Assembly (NCBI GenBank): GCA_018813765.1
Contig: JAHJBC010000006.1
Location: 248,001-312,000 of the forward strand
Length of the DNA: 64,000 nucleotides
Origin: Gammaproteobacteria bacterium
GTDB taxonomy: Bacteria > Pseudomonadota > Gammaproteobacteria > Burkholderiales > Gallionellaceae
Reading direction: 5' to 3'
Shown here: piece by piece, positions 54,137-63,902 of the stretch
Numbering within the stretch: position 1 is the stretch's first letter
How the letters are laid out: every line of letters starts with the position of its first letter
Translations under genes and position numbers: made by a program
The notes under the pieces: model-generated
Told to the model about the DNA's origin: nothing
Databases searched by the model: none
The model's input: the letters and a program-made list of their open reading frames with translations, nothing else

Positions 54137-56152
54137 ATGTGCGGTATTGCCGGAATCGTCAGCCTCAGTTCCAAGGCAGCCCCCCCCAATCGCGAAGCCT
54201 TGGTTCGCATGGCCAGCACGCTTTCTCATCGCGGTCCGGATGAGTTTGGTGTGTACCGTGATGATCATGCGGGGTTGGCACATTCGCGTTTATCCATCAT
54301 CGATCTTTCTACCGGTCAGCAGCCCATGGCTGATGAAAACGGGACGTCATGGATCGTTTTCAACGGTGAGGTATTTAATTATGTAGAACTGCGCGAGGAA
54401 CTTGTCGCACTCGGTCACCGATTCCGCACCAGTAGCGATACCGAGGTCATCCTGCATGCCTACCGTGCCTGGGGTGACGCCGCCTTCGAGCGCATGAACG
54501 GGCAGTGGGCCGTGGCGATCTGGGATTCCGTAGCGCAGCGCCTCGTTCTTTCCCGGGACAGGGTGGGCATATGCCCGCTGCATATTTGCGAGTATGCGGG
54601 CCACCTGTATTTCGCCAGCGAAGTCAAAGCCATCTTCGCGGCAAATGCAGACATTCCAAGAGCCTTTGATCCGGTTGGACTCTCCCAGACCTTCACCTTC
54701 TGGACCATCGTTCCGCCGCAAGGCGTATTTCAAGGCGTGACCGAAATTGAACCGGGGCACGTCCGTACTTATGAAAACGGTACCGTCCGCGACCGCGCCT
54801 ATTGGACTCCAGCCTATCCTGTCGCAGGTAACAGGCACAGCAAGTTCCAGGGATCGCTTGAGGATGCGGTCGTCGAAGTGCGCAAAGCACTGGAGAATGC
54901 GACTTCGCTGCGCATGCTTCGCGCCGATGTGCCGGTCGGCAGTTATCTTTCCGGTGGACTGGACAGTTCGCTGGTTGCCGCGATGGGGCGGCGCTTTGCG
55001 GGCAACCGTTTTCAGACATTTTCGCTGAGATTCGAAGATGCAGAATACGATGAAACCGAGTACCAGCGCCTGATGGTGAACGGGCTGGGGAGCGAGCATC
55101 ACGAAGTTGTCGTTTCGCGCAGCGACATTGCGAATGTGTTTCCCGAAGTGATCTACCATACCGAGAGGCCGATCCTGCGAACCGCACCGGCTCCGCTATT
55201 CCTGCTTTCAAAGCTGGTCCGCAACCACGGTGTCAAGGTCGTGCTGACGGGAGAGGGGGCGGATGAGATGTTTGCAGGTTACGACATCTTCAGGGAAGGC
55301 AAAGTGCGCCGATTCTGGGGACGCCAGCCCGCATCCGAGTGGCGCCCGCGGCTTCTGGAGCGGCTTTACCCCTATCTCGCGCGCTCTCCGGTTTCGCAAC
55401 AGGCGATGGCGAGACAATTTTTCGGGCGCAATATTGCGGCTCATCGCTCGCCGGGTTTTGCACACGACACGCGCTGGCATACCACGAGCGCGCTCAAACG
55501 GCTTTTATCTAGGGATATGCAAGCGTCTATTGCCGGTCGCGATGTCATCGGCGACCTGCTTGGAAACCTCCATCCCGATTTTGCTCAATGGACCTCGCTG
55601 GCGCAGGATCAGCATCTGGAGATACGCACTTTGTTATCAGGATACTTGCTTTCCTCGCAAGGAGACCGGATGCTGCTGGGCAATTCAGTCGAAGGGAGGT
55701 TTCCCTTCCTCGACAAGGATGTCATCGCCCTGGCGGATTCGCTCCCGGCGTCATATAAACTGCGGGCGCTGGACGAAAAGCACGTGGTGAAACGTGCAGC
55801 TGCCGATGTCGTCCCGCACGAAATCATATCGCGAAAAAAACAACCCTATCGCGCGCCCGATGCGCTTTCATTTGTGACGGATGATGCGCCGGAATATATC
55901 GACGAGGTGCTTTCCGAATCAGCACTGAGCGAAGCCAATGTTTTTGACCCACAAGCCGTGGTTCAACTGCTGCGCAAATGCCGCGCCCGTGGCAAGGATG
56001 GGCAATTCTCGAACACGGACAACATGGCGCTGGTGGGAGTTCTTTCCACGCAACTTCTGCACCGGCAGTTCATCGCAAGCCGTCCGCAAGGAAGTGATTC
56101 CATAGAAGTTCTTACCGATATAGACCGCTCATCTACCGCAAGGAAAACCTGA
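54137..56152 (+). CDS. Glutamine-hydrolysing asparagine synthase-like amidotransferase
   Basis: 671 aa. N-terminal class II glutamine amidotransferase (MCGIAGIV with catalytic Cys2; LSHRGPDEFG; NGEVFNYVELRE), then the synthetase domain with SGGLDSSLVAAMGRR. A C-terminal part of about 100 residues is longer than in E. coli AsnB. Known family function is amidation of aspartate, but AsnB paralogs inside polysaccharide loci amidate other carboxylates. A run of eight C (54180-54187) in the N-terminal part is in frame. Two bases separate it from the ligase gene. Confidence 0.88.
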   Translation: MCGIAGIVSLSSKAAPPNREALVRMASTLSHRGPDEFGVYRDDHAGLAHSRLSIIDLSTGQQPMADENGTSWIVFNGEVFNYVELREELVALGHRFRTSSDTEVILHAYRAWGDAAFERMNGQWAVAIWDSVAQRLVLSRDRVGICPLHICEYAGHLYFASEVKAIFAANADIPRAFDPVGLSQTFTFWTIVPPQGVFQGVTEIEPGHVRTYENGTVRDRAYWTPAYPVAGNRHSKFQGSLEDAVVEVRKALENATSLRMLRADVPVGSYLSGGLDSSLVAAMGRRFAGNRFQTFSLRFEDAEYDETEYQRLMVNGLGSEHHEVVVSRSDIANVFPEVIYHTERPILRTAPAPLFLLSKLVRNHGVKVVLTGEGADEMFAGYDIFREGKVRRFWGRQPASEWRPRLLERLYPYLARSPVSQQAMARQFFGRNIAAHRSPGFAHDTRWHTTSALKRLLSRDMQASIAGRDVIGDLLGNLHPDFAQWTSLAQDQHLEIRTLLSGYLLSSQGDRMLLGNSVEGRFPFLDKDVIALADSLPASYKLRALDEKHVVKRAAADVVPHEIISRKKQPYRAPDALSFVTDDAPEYIDEVLSESALSEANVFDPQAVVQLLRKCRARGKDGQFSNTDNMALVGVLSTQLLHRQFIASRPQGSDSIEVLTDIDRSSTARKT

Positions 56153-56153
56153 G

Positions 56154-57719
56154 ATGCAGATAACACACGGACCTGTGCCGCTATTGCACGACTATCTTAT
56201 CCAGGCCGCCCGCGAACTGAGCGACAAGATCGCCCTTGTTTGCATGAAACAACGTATATCTTATGGCGAACTTGATGCCCGCTCGAATGCGCTTGCGAAC
56301 AGCTTGGTGTCGGGCGGTGTAAAGCGCGGTGACAGGGTGGTGATCTTTGCCGACAATACCGTTGAAACGGTCGTTTCCTTCTGGGCCGTGCTTAAAGCGA
56401 ATGCAGTCGTGTCCATCGTCAACCCCCTGACCAAGAGTGACAAGCTCAGCTATCTGTTGGGAGACTGTCGCCCGACGGCGTTTATCACGGATGCGCATAT
56501 ACATTCCGTGTTTGCCGAGCCCACGCAGGCCTGTTCACATCTGCGCTGTATGATCGTTTCCGGAATTATTGATGATGCAATACTGGCCGCGCTTCCGCAT
56601 GCCATTCGCTGGGATGACGCCCTTGCCTCGGGTGATCGGTCAGCTCCGCCAGCACGTAGCTGCATTGATATTGATTTGGCTGCGATCGTCTACACATCGG
56701 GCTCGACCGGCGATCCCAAAGGCGTGATGCTTACACATCGCAACATGCTCACCGCATGCACCTCGATCTCCTCGTATCTCGAGTTGCAGGAAGACGAAGT
56801 AATTCTTGGGGTGCTGCCGCTGGCGTTCGACTACGGGCTGTACCAAATGATTATGGCGTTCCGTACCGGGGCACGCCTGGTTCTGGAACGTTCGTTCACA
56901 TTCCCCGCCCAGATACTGAACCTGATGGTGGCGGAAGGTGTAACCGGGTTTCCCGGAGTGCCGACCATCTTTTCGATTCTGGCGGAACTCAAATCGCTCA
57001 AGGATTATGACCTCTCGAAGATCCGTTATGTGACCAATACTGCCGCGGCATTGCCGGTCAAGCACATACTTATGCTCAAGGATATCTTCCCGGGGGCGCG
57101 GATCTATTCGATGTACGGACTTACCGAATGCAAGCGCTGTACCTACCTTCCGCCCAAGGATATCGAGCGCAAGCCTTCCAGCGTAGGTATCGCCATTCCG
57201 AATACCGAGATGTGGATCGTGGACGAGGAAGGCAACAAGCTTGGCCCTGACACAGTCGGCCAACTCGTTATTCGCGGAGCCACAGTCATGAAGGGTTATT
57301 GGGAAAAGCCGGAGTCCACGGCCAAAAAACTCAAACCGGGACCGCTACCGGGTGAGCAGGTGTTGTACACGGGCGATTATTGCAAGATGGATGAAGAGGG
57401 ATACCTCTATTTTGTTGGTCGCATGGACGACATCATCAAGTCGCGCGGCGAAAAAGTGGCACCGAAAGAGGTGGAAAACATGCTCATGAATATCCCGGGG
57501 GTAAAGGAAGCTGCCGTTATTGGCGTGCCGGACGACATCCTGGGGCAGGCGGTCAAAGCATTCATCGTATTTGAAGAGGGAGTGACAATGCCTGAGAAAC
57601 AATTGCAGAAGGAGTGTCAGGGGCGGCTCGAAAACTTCATGGTTCCGAAATATATCGTGTCAGTGCCAAGTTTGCCCAAGACAGATACCGGCAAGATCAA
57701 GAAAACGGGGTTGTCATGA
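56154..57719 (+). CDS. AMP-forming acyl-CoA/ACP ligase family protein
   Basis: 521 aa ANL-superfamily enzyme. A3 motif YTSGSTGDPKGVMLTHRN; A5 YGLTECKRC; A8 region YTGDYCKMDEEGYLYFVGRMDDIIKSRGEKVAPKEVE; C-terminal Lys in KTDTGKIKK. It adenylates a carboxylic acid and loads it onto CoA or a carrier protein. Four-base overlap with the next gene (ATGA). The ACP encoded at 49656 is a possible acceptor. Similar ligases are seen in exosortase-associated loci. Confidence 0.9.
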   Translation: MQITHGPVPLLHDYLIQAARELSDKIALVCMKQRISYGELDARSNALANSLVSGGVKRGDRVVIFADNTVETVVSFWAVLKANAVVSIVNPLTKSDKLSYLLGDCRPTAFITDAHIHSVFAEPTQACSHLRCMIVSGIIDDAILAALPHAIRWDDALASGDRSAPPARSCIDIDLAAIVYTSGSTGDPKGVMLTHRNMLTACTSISSYLELQEDEVILGVLPLAFDYGLYQMIMAFRTGARLVLERSFTFPAQILNLMVAEGVTGFPGVPTIFSILAELKSLKDYDLSKIRYVTNTAAALPVKHILMLKDIFPGARIYSMYGLTECKRCTYLPPKDIERKPSSVGIAIPNTEMWIVDEEGNKLGPDTVGQLVIRGATVMKGYWEKPESTAKKLKPGPLPGEQVLYTGDYCKMDEEGYLYFVGRMDDIIKSRGEKVAPKEVENMLMNIPGVKEAAVIGVPDDILGQAVKAFIVFEEGVTMPEKQLQKECQGRLENFMVPKYIVSVPSLPKTDTGKIKKTGLS

Positions 57720-58555
57720 ATGCGCTTCTGGATGAAGTCGCCGATATTCTCGGGCGCGGCGGTATCGCCGTTGCAGCCAATGAGGCAGCGCTTATCGTGC
57801 AATCTGCGTATGCGACAGCGTCATCTGACTACAAGGAAACTGCACGAGATATGGCGGTACGCCGAGCCACTGGTGTGCCACTGGCCTATGTGACCGGACA
57901 TATAGTATTCATGGGGGTCGACCTCATTGCCGCCGAAGGCGCTCTCGTCCCTCGGGTGGAGACCGAGCTTCTCGGTTACGTTGCACTCGATGTGTTGCGC
58001 TCTTCCGACTTGGCTACACCGCTGGTAATCGATATGTGTTGCGGATCCGGAAATCTTGCCTGTGCCATTGCTCACTATCATCCGGATGCGCGAGTGTGGG
58101 CGAGCGATCTAACCGATAACTGTGTCGAGATTGCACAGCGAAACGTAGCTCATGTGGGCGTTTCTGACCGTGTCGTTGTTGTCCAAGGCGATCTGTTCGC
58201 CGGTCTTGAGGGACTCGGTCTTGAGGGGGCAATCGATATCATCGTCTGCGGTCCTCCATTCATCTCACAGACAAAACTGGCAACCGATAGTGCGTGGTTG
58301 CTCGAACATGAACCAAGGGAAGCCTTTGATGGAGGGCCTTACGGACTCAGCATTCAACAGCGCATAGTCAAGGAGGCACTCCCATTTCTGAAGCCGGGGG
58401 GCATGCTGCTTTTCGAGACCGGACTTGGGCAGGAACGTCCGGCCAAGATGATCTTTGAACGGGCAAAGGCATACGAAGATATCAGGCAGATTGCGGATGC
58501 CATCGGCGAAGTGCGAGTCATAACAGCACGCAAGCGCCATGAAAGTTCACTGTAA
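57716..58555 (+). CDS. PrmC/HemK-like methyltransferase, copy 1 with altered NPPY motif
   Basis: 279 aa from ATG 57716 (ATGA overlap with the ligase). A HemK-type N-terminal helical domain (PLAYVTGHIVFMGVDL) precedes a class I SAM fold: [17 protein letters not shown] (motif I), WASDLTDNCVEIAQRN. The motif that reads NPPY in glutamine/adenine methyltransferases is CGPPFIS here: Asn is replaced by Gly and Tyr by Phe. Because the Asn positions the amide to be methylated, activity on Gln or base amino groups is doubtful. Copy 2 follows in tandem. Confidence 0.87.
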   Translation: MNALLDEVADILGRGGIAVAANEAALIVQSAYATASSDYKETARDMAVRRATGVPLAYVTGHIVFMGVDLIAAEGALVPRVETELLGYVALDVLRSSDLATPLVIDMCCGSGNLACAIAHYHPDARVWASDLTDNCVEIAQRNVAHVGVSDRVVVVQGDLFAGLEGLGLEGAIDIIVCGPPFISQTKLATDSAWLLEHEPREAFDGGPYGLSIQQRIVKEALPFLKPGGMLLFETGLGQERPAKMIFERAKAYEDIRQIADAIGEVRVITARKRHESSL

Positions 58556-58614
58556 GAATGGTTACGTCAAGGGTATGGAACGTAAGCGGCGAAACAGAAT
58601 AGGGCGGGATTATT

Positions 58615-59445
58615 ATGAATTCATTGTTGATTGAAATATCTACCACTCTGGATGGCGCTGGCATTTCTCAAGCGTCGCGCGAAGCAGACCGTATCGTACA
58701 GGCTGCAAAAGTTGCAGCTCCTGCCGATCATGAAGATGTTGCACGTGCCATGGCGCAGCGCCGTGTTGCAGGGGTGCCGCTTGCATACGTGATTGGACAT
58801 GAAACGTTCATGGGGGTCGATCTGGTTGTCGGGGAAGGCGCACTCGCACCCAGGGAAGAAACCGAGCTTCTCGGATATACCGCACTCGAAGCGATTCGGG
58901 CGTCAGGCGCCGATTCGCCGAAAATCATCGACATGTGCTGCGGCTCGGGCAATCTTGCTTGTGCCATTGCTCACCATTTTCCAACAGCCAAGGTGTGGGC
59001 GAGCGATCTGACTGATGGTTGTGTCAGTGTCGCTCGGCGCAATGTAATGCATGTGGGCGTTTCTGATCGTGTTGTTGTCGCACAAGGCGATCTATTTGCG
59101 GGGCTGGCCGACTTCGGCCTTGAAGGGGCTGTCGATGTCGTTGTATGCAACCCCCCCTACATTTCGCAAGGCAAACTCGCGACTGATCGCGCTGTGCTGC
59201 TGGAGCATGAACCGCGCGAAGCCTTTGATGGCGGCCCTTATGGACTCAGTATCCAGCAGCGCGTAGTCAAGGAGGCACTGCCGTTTCTACGTCCCGGTGG
59301 TACGTTGCTCTTTGAGATCGGCCTTGGGCAGGAGCGCCAGGTCAAGATGCTCTTTGATCGAGTGAAAGAGTATGAAGATATCCGGCTGATTGCAAACGCC
59401 GCTGGCGAAGTGCGTGTCGTGTCGGGACGCAAGCGGGGGAATTAA
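58615..59445 (+). CDS. PrmC/HemK-like methyltransferase, copy 2
   Basis: 276 aa, highly similar over its whole length to copy 1 (for example [68 protein letters not shown]) but with an intact CNPPYIS motif. Motif pattern is that of N5-glutamine methyltransferases. It is probably not the housekeeping PrmC, which in relatives sits beside prfA. Its stop overlaps the convergent nrdJ stop by four bases (TTAA). Confidence 0.87.
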   Translation: MNSLLIEISTTLDGAGISQASREADRIVQAAKVAAPADHEDVARAMAQRRVAGVPLAYVIGHETFMGVDLVVGEGALAPREETELLGYTALEAIRASGADSPKIIDMCCGSGNLACAIAHHFPTAKVWASDLTDGCVSVARRNVMHVGVSDRVVVAQGDLFAGLADFGLEGAVDVVVCNPPYISQGKLATDRAVLLEHEPREAFDGGPYGLSIQQRVVKEALPFLRPGGTLLFEIGLGQERQVKMLFDRVKEYEDIRLIANAAGEVRVVSGRKRGN

Positions 59446-62400
59446 CCGCACGCCCCGATCGCACCGCAACTGGTGCAAAACTCGCAGCCGTCCTTCTTGA
59501 TCAGCGTGGCGTTGCCGCATTCCTTGCACTGCTTGCCGACGATGGGCTTGAGAACTGAAGTCGGCTTGATATGACCTTCCGGGATCTCCAGCACACCCAT
59601 CTGCTGCACCGGGTAGCCGTGCTCGTCGAGGACGCCGAGCATGGCGTAGCGGTGGATGATGAGTTGCGCCACGTAGGAGACGGTGGAAGGATAGCTTTCC
59701 ATCTTGTTGCCGCCGGGCACGCGCGCCATGAAGTCGCCCAGCGGTTCGCCGAAATTCAGCAGCTTGCGCAGTTTCATGCCGATCCAGGCCGGGTCGATCA
59801 CTCGCATGTCGAGACTCAGCACCTTGCACAGGCCGTCGAGCGCGCGCGGATACACGCCGGATAGCCACATCGAATAAGGGCGGCGCTGTCCGTCCGGCAG
59901 CATCAGTTCCTTCAGGCCCAGCACGAAGTCGTCGCCGGTGCCCGCGTTGGAGATGTCCACCGTCCAGCTCATGGTGCCGTCGACGCCGGTCTTGGGTTCC
60001 TTCTTCGCGAACAGCGCGTCCATCATCGGCGTGGTCTCGCCGTCGCAGATCTCCAGCGCGCCCAGTTGTTCGATGCGGAATTTGAGCAAATGCGCGAACG
60101 CTGCGACCAGGCTCGGCATGCGCTTCACCTCGCCGTCCGGGGGCATCGGCATGTCGAAAGCGTCGTCGCCCGCCGACTTCATCAGCATCTCCAACTTCAT
60201 GCGTATCCACACCGGGTCGCGCGTGCGCATGTCCATCGACAGCGATTTTGCCAGCGCGCCGAGTCCGCGCGGTTGTTCTGAACCGTTCACCCACACTTCG
60301 AACGGATGGTTGCAACCGTTCTTAGTGTGTGACACGAAGGCGACGAAACTGCCGAGCGGATGTTTGACGACCGGCGAGGTCCAGCCTTCGCTGCCGGCGG
60401 GCAGAGAAGGGCGGCCGGGCCAGCGCAGCGAAGCGAGCGCGGGCTTGGGCGCGGTCTCCAGCACGATGCGCCTGTCCTGGTCGAACACGAAGTCCTGCGG
60501 CTGATCTTCCGCCTTCTTCTCCGGGGTGACCGACAGCACCGAGCCCAGCACGCTGTTGGGTCGATAGGTGGCAAGGCCTTTCAGTCCCGCCTTCCATGCT
60601 TCGGTGTAGAGGTCCTTGAAATCCTCATACGGGTAGTCGGCCGGCACGTTCACCGTCTTGCTGATCGAGGTGTCGATGAACGGCGCCACGGCGGCGACCA
60701 TCTTCATGTGGTCGATGGCGCTGATCTCCAGTGCCGTCACGAACGACTCCGGCAGTTTGTCGATGTCGCCGCCTTGCTGCTTGAATACGCGCCAGGCATG
60801 GTCTTCCACCGGGTAATCCTTGGTCGTCCCGTCCATCATGCGTTTCTTGCGCGTGTAGAACCAGGAGAACGCGGGCTCGATGCCGTTGGAAGCGTTGTCG
60901 GCGAAGGCCAGCGAGATGGTGCCGGTCGGTGCGATGGAAAGCAGGTGGCTGTTGCGGATGCCGTGCTTGCGTATCTTGTCCTTGATCTCGTCCGGCAGGC
61001 GCGAGGCGAAGCGTGGAGCAGCCAGATATTTTTCCGCCTCCAGCAGCGGGAAGGCGCCGCGTTCCTGCGCCAGATCGACCGAGGCCAGATATGCCTCGTC
61101 GCGCATGATGCGCGTGATGTCGGCGGCGAAAGTGCGCGCCGCGTCGGTGTCGTAACGCAAGCCCAGCATCACCAGCGCATCGCCCAAGCCGGTGAAACCC
61201 AGCCCGACGCGGCGCTTGTTCTGCGCTTCCTGCTGTTGTTCCGGCAGCGGCCAGGCGGTCACGTCGAGCACGTTGTCCAGCATGCGCACCGAGACGCGCA
61301 CCAATTGCTTGAAGGGTTCGTAGTCGAAGCCTGCATGTTTGGAGAACGGGTTCTTCACCATGCGAGAAAGGTCGATGGAGCCGAGACAGCAGCAACCGTA
61401 GGGCGGCAGCGGCTGTTCCGCACAGTTGTGGACATACAAACCATTGGCATCGAAGGCATGCACATCGGCCACCGTCACGTCGTACACATCTTCAACACCA
61501 TCGTCTTCCAGCGACAGCACGGTGGCAACGAAACGTTCGGCGTTCGGCTTGCGCTGATAGCTGGCCAGCAAGCCATTCAGTCTGTCCATCTTGTCGCTGT
61601 CGGCAAAACCGATCAGTTCGGCATAACGTCCGATGTTCTCGCCGCTGATGATGAGTTCGTGCAGGGGCTGGCACTCGTATTGTTTCGCGCCGCCCTTGCC
61701 GTCCGGCAATTCCTTCATGCCACCGGGACGGCGATTCTGGTAGATGGTGGAAACGATACCGAGGCGTTGCAGCATGCGCTGTACCGCTTGCAGATTGCCG
61801 AGGTCGATCTGGGTCAGGCGAACGCTGATCCCTTTATCCTGCGAGCCTTGCACCGAGCCGTCGGCATCGAACATGCCGCGCAGCGCGCCGCGATAGAAAT
61901 CGGACGAGCAGGTTTCCATGGCGGAAGTGAATCGCTTGTTGCCGGGCGTCAGGCCCAGCTCCAGTGCCAGGGTGCGCAATGCGCCTGTCGCCAGACGGTA
62001 TTCGCCGCGCCCATCGACCGGCTTCTGCCAGCCGTTGAAATCGGAACGATGCGGCAGCGCGCGCGCCGCCTGCTCGGCAGTACGCATGACCCCGGCAACC
62101 CCGGCGGAGATCGGCATGTCCGCGCCATTGGCGACCTTCAGTACGGCGGCATCCCAGACGCTCAGCACCGCCTTGTCGTTCTTGAGTGTGCCGTCGCCGA
62201 TCAGCAGGCCGATCAGGTAACCCTCGTCTTCATTGTGTGCGCCGCTCCAGGCTTGCATGGCGCGATGATCGTGCAGCACGATCCGGTCGTCGGCACGCAA
62301 CTCGCCCGCGTTGACCCATTCCGTTTCGCGTATGTAGCGCGTCATGCGCGAAACGCGCAGCACCGGATGGTCGGCGGTCAGACGCAAGGTATGTCCTTCG

Positions 62401-63602
62401 GCAGTCTTCAGGCGCAGCACCGGCTTGGTGCCGGTAAAGAAGAAGCCTTGCGACTCGGTCGGGTAGGACTTGCCGTCGACGATCGCGGCGAACGGCTTAC
62501 CGATCAATTCGCGCACCTGACGCGCGCCTAGCCCGGTCATCACCCAGGTGTCGGCGGTAACGCAGGGGTTGGTCGCCTCGATGACCTCGCAATACGACAG
62601 GTTGTTGTCGCGGTTCATCAGGTCGATGAATAGCACGCCCGGTTCGGCATGGTCGTAGGTGCTGGCGATGATCTGCTTCCACAGGTCGGTGGCGCGCACC
62701 TTGCGGTACACCCACTTGCCGTCGGCGCGCTGCGTTGCCCCCGCGGCCTTGATCGCATCGGAGGGCGCGGCGCTGTGCACCAGTTCGAATTCGCCGTCCG
62801 CTTCCACGGCCTGCATCAGCGCATCGGTCACGCCGACCGAGATGTTGAAGTTGCGCAGGTCGCCCTGGTCCTTGGCACTGATGAATTTCTCGATGTCGGG
62901 GTGGTCGCAGCGCAGCACGCCCATCTGCGCGCCGCGGCGCGCACCGGCCGATTCCACCGTCTCGCAGGAGCGGTCGAACACGCGCATGTAGGAGATGGGG
63001 CCGCTGGCGCGCGAGTTGGTGCCTTTGACGTGGGCGCCCTCGGGGCGGATGCTGGAAAAGTCGTAACCCACGCCGCCGCCGCGGCGCATGGTCTCGGCCG
63101 CCTGCTGCAGCGCGTCGTAGATGCCGGGCTTGCCGTCGCTGAGGCCGGAGATGGCATCGCCCACCGGCTGCACGAAGCAGTTGATGAGTGTGGCCTGAAT
63201 CTTCAATCCGGCGGCGGAGTTGATGCGGCCCGCGGGCACGAAGCCGTTCTCCTGCGCGTCGAAGAAGGCCTGCTCCCATTTGGCGCGGTCTTCCGGTTTC
63301 TCGGCCTGCGCCAGTCCGCGCGCGACGCGGCGGCGCACGTCCTGTACGCTCTTCTCGTCGGCTTCGGCGTATTTTTCCAGCAGCACTTCGGTGCTGATCT
63401 CTTGTGTGGTCACTGCGCTTTCATTGCTCATGTTCTGTACCAGTTCGCTCAGTAACTGCTCTCCGCTGTTCTGACTTTTATCGGGGTGTTTTGACTGACT
63501 CTTTCGGTGGGGTACCGGGTGTCGACCGGAGGGATTCTTCTGCGTGGCGGTGGATTCGGAATCGCTTTGGGCGGATGAAGATATGCTCTCGGAATCGAAC
63601 AC
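59442..63602 (-). CDS. nrdJ: Adenosylcobalamin-dependent ribonucleotide reductase NrdJ with an intein
   Basis: 1386 aa precursor from GTG 63602 (AAGGGGG eight bases upstream). Class II reductase of the NrdJ/NrdZ type: [41 protein letters not shown], then EATNP | [12 protein letters not shown], whose join at the NPC site carries an intein of 380 residues (347-726). The C-terminal part holds [23 protein letters not shown], two repeats of a TSCPD-like domain ([23 protein letters not shown] and [22 protein letters not shown]), and a zinc-ribbon tail with C-x2-C and C-x2-C ([13 protein letters not shown]) that shuttles electrons. Reduces ribonucleotides using coenzyme B12, with or without oxygen. 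A Ser-rich N-terminal extension of about 57 residues precedes the conserved part; [10 protein letters not shown] (residue 58) is an alternative start. Confidence 0.95.
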   Translation of the reverse strand: MFDSESISSSAQSDSESTATQKNPSGRHPVPHRKSQSKHPDKSQNSGEQLLSELVQNMSNESAVTTQEISTEVLLEKYAEADEKSVQDVRRRVARGLAQAEKPEDRAKWEQAFFDAQENGFVPAGRINSAAGLKIQATLINCFVQPVGDAISGLSDGKPGIYDALQQAAETMRRGGGVGYDFSSIRPEGAHVKGTNSRASGPISYMRVFDRSCETVESAGARRGAQMGVLRCDHPDIEKFISAKDQGDLRNFNISVGVTDALMQAVEADGEFELVHSAAPSDAIKAAGATQRADGKWVYRKVRATDLWKQIIASTYDHAEPGVLFIDLMNRDNNLSYCEVIEATNPCVTADTWVMTGLGARQVRELIGKPFAAIVDGKSYPTESQGFFFTGTKPVLRLKTAEGHTLRLTADHPVLRVSRMTRYIRETEWVNAGELRADDRIVLHDHRAMQAWSGAHNEDEGYLIGLLIGDGTLKNDKAVLSVWDAAVLKVANGADMPISAGVAGVMRTAEQAARALPHRSDFNGWQKPVDGRGEYRLATGALRTLALELGLTPGNKRFTSAMETCSSDFYRGALRGMFDADGSVQGSQDKGISVRLTQIDLGNLQAVQRMLQRLGIVSTIYQNRRPGGMKELPDGKGGAKQYECQPLHELIISGENIGRYAELIGFADSDKMDRLNGLLASYQRKPNAERFVATVLSLEDDGVEDVYDVTVADVHAFDANGLYVHNCAEQPLPPYGCCCLGSIDLSRMVKNPFSKHAGFDYEPFKQLVRVSVRMLDNVLDVTAWPLPEQQQEAQNKRRVGLGFTGLGDALVMLGLRYDTDAARTFAADITRIMRDEAYLASVDLAQERGAFPLLEAEKYLAAPRFASRLPDEIKDKIRKHGIRNSHLLSIAPTGTISLAFADNASNGIEPAFSWFYTRKKRMMDGTTKDYPVEDHAWRVFKQQGGDIDKLPESFVTALEISAIDHMKMVAAVAPFIDTSISKTVNVPADYPYEDFKDLYTEAWKAGLKGLATYRPNSVLGSVLSVTPEKKAEDQPQDFVFDQDRRIVLETAPKPALASLRWPGRPSLPAGSEGWTSPVVKHPLGSFVAFVSHTKNGCNHPFEVWVNGSEQPRGLGALAKSLSMDMRTRDPVWIRMKLEMLMKSAGDDAFDMPMPPDGEVKRMPSLVAAFAHLLKFRIEQLGALEICDGETTPMMDALFAKKEPKTGVDGTMSWTVDISNAGTGDDFVLGLKELMLPDGQRRPYSMWLSGVYPRALDGLCKVLSLDMRVIDPAWIGMKLRKLLNFGEPLGDFMARVPGGNKMESYPSTVSYVAQLIIHRYAMLGVLDEHGYPVQQMGVLEIPEGHIKPTSVLKPIVGKQCKECGNATLIKKDGCEFCTSCGAIGACG
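61425..62564 (-). mobile_element. Intein with LAGLIDADG (DOD) homing-endonuclease domain inside nrdJ
   Basis: Residues 347-726 of the NrdJ precursor. Begins [10 protein letters not shown] (block A, Cys1), has [10 protein letters not shown] (block B, TxxH), ends [22 protein letters not shown] with penultimate His and terminal Asn, and is followed by Cys as +1 residue: all splice residues are present. Two LAGLIDADG-like helices are seen, [11 protein letters not shown] (about 461-471) and [11 protein letters not shown] (about 573-583), so the homing endonuclease looks intact. Insertion in the NPC active-site loop of RNR is a known intein hotspot. Confidence 0.93.
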
Positions 63603-63651
63603 GATGCTACCCCCTTGATTGCATGGAATACTTGTGCCGGAAAACGAAAAA

Positions 63652-63667
63652 CCACTATATCTAGTGG
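63652..63667 (-). promoter_or_regulatory. NrdR box 1 upstream of nrdJ
   Basis: CCACTATATCTAGTGG agrees with the known NrdR operator (CCaCwAtATaTwGtgG type) and is nearly palindromic. It lies about 50 bases upstream of the GTG start. Confidence 0.85.
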
Positions 63668-63682
63668 TCTATCGTCTGGATT

Positions 63683-63698
63683 CGACTAATTGTAGGGG
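63683..63698 (-). promoter_or_regulatory. NrdR box 2 upstream of nrdJ
   Basis: CGACTAATTGTAGGGG matches the NrdR box less well, but its centre is exactly 31 bases from the centre of box 1, the tandem spacing typical of NrdR operators (three helical turns). It overlaps the -10 element. Confidence 0.65.
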
Positions 63699-63716
63699 GG
63701 TGAAAAGTTTTTTCAA
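63689..63716 (-). promoter_or_regulatory. Putative sigma-70 promoter of nrdJ
   Basis: On the coding strand TTGAAA (63711-63716) and TACAAT (63689-63694) are separated by 16 bases. The -10 element lies within NrdR box 2, so repression by NrdR can be explained directly. No cobalamin riboswitch-like leader is visible. Confidence 0.6.
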
Positions 63717-63770
63717 GCGATAAATTTTATTGTGAACATTGACGGCCGGGGGGTGAAGCGTTAAGACGAA

Positions 63771-63869
63771 TCTGATTAAGTCCTCATTCGTCATTCCGGC
63801 GAAGGCCGGAATCCAGTGCTTTCAATGAACTGGACACCGGCCTTCGCCGGTGTGACGGACTTAATCAGA
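63771..63869. repeat. MITE-like element with 13-bp perfect terminal inverted repeats
   Basis: TCTGATTAAGTCC (63771-63783) and GGACTTAATCAGA (63857-63869) are perfect inverted ends of a 99-base element. The interior carries two smaller palindromes (CATTCCGGC-GAAG-GCCGGAATC and CACCGGCC-TTC-GCCGGTG). No ORF. A related half element is at 13801-13829. Confidence 0.8.
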
Positions 63870-63902
63870 CCTTCCCTTAGGAAATCTTGCGGCTCGAATC
63901 GA

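Noticed and set aside
54180-54187. C8 run in the asnB-like gene as another phase-variation tract
   Set aside because: The frame is open, and the run lies in a variable loop with only eight bases; no sign of an alternative frame that continues the protein.
63603-63771. Cobalamin riboswitch in the nrdJ leader
   Set aside because: The leader from the proposed promoter to the GTG is under 90 bases and shows no B12-box-like motif; NrdR boxes explain regulation better.
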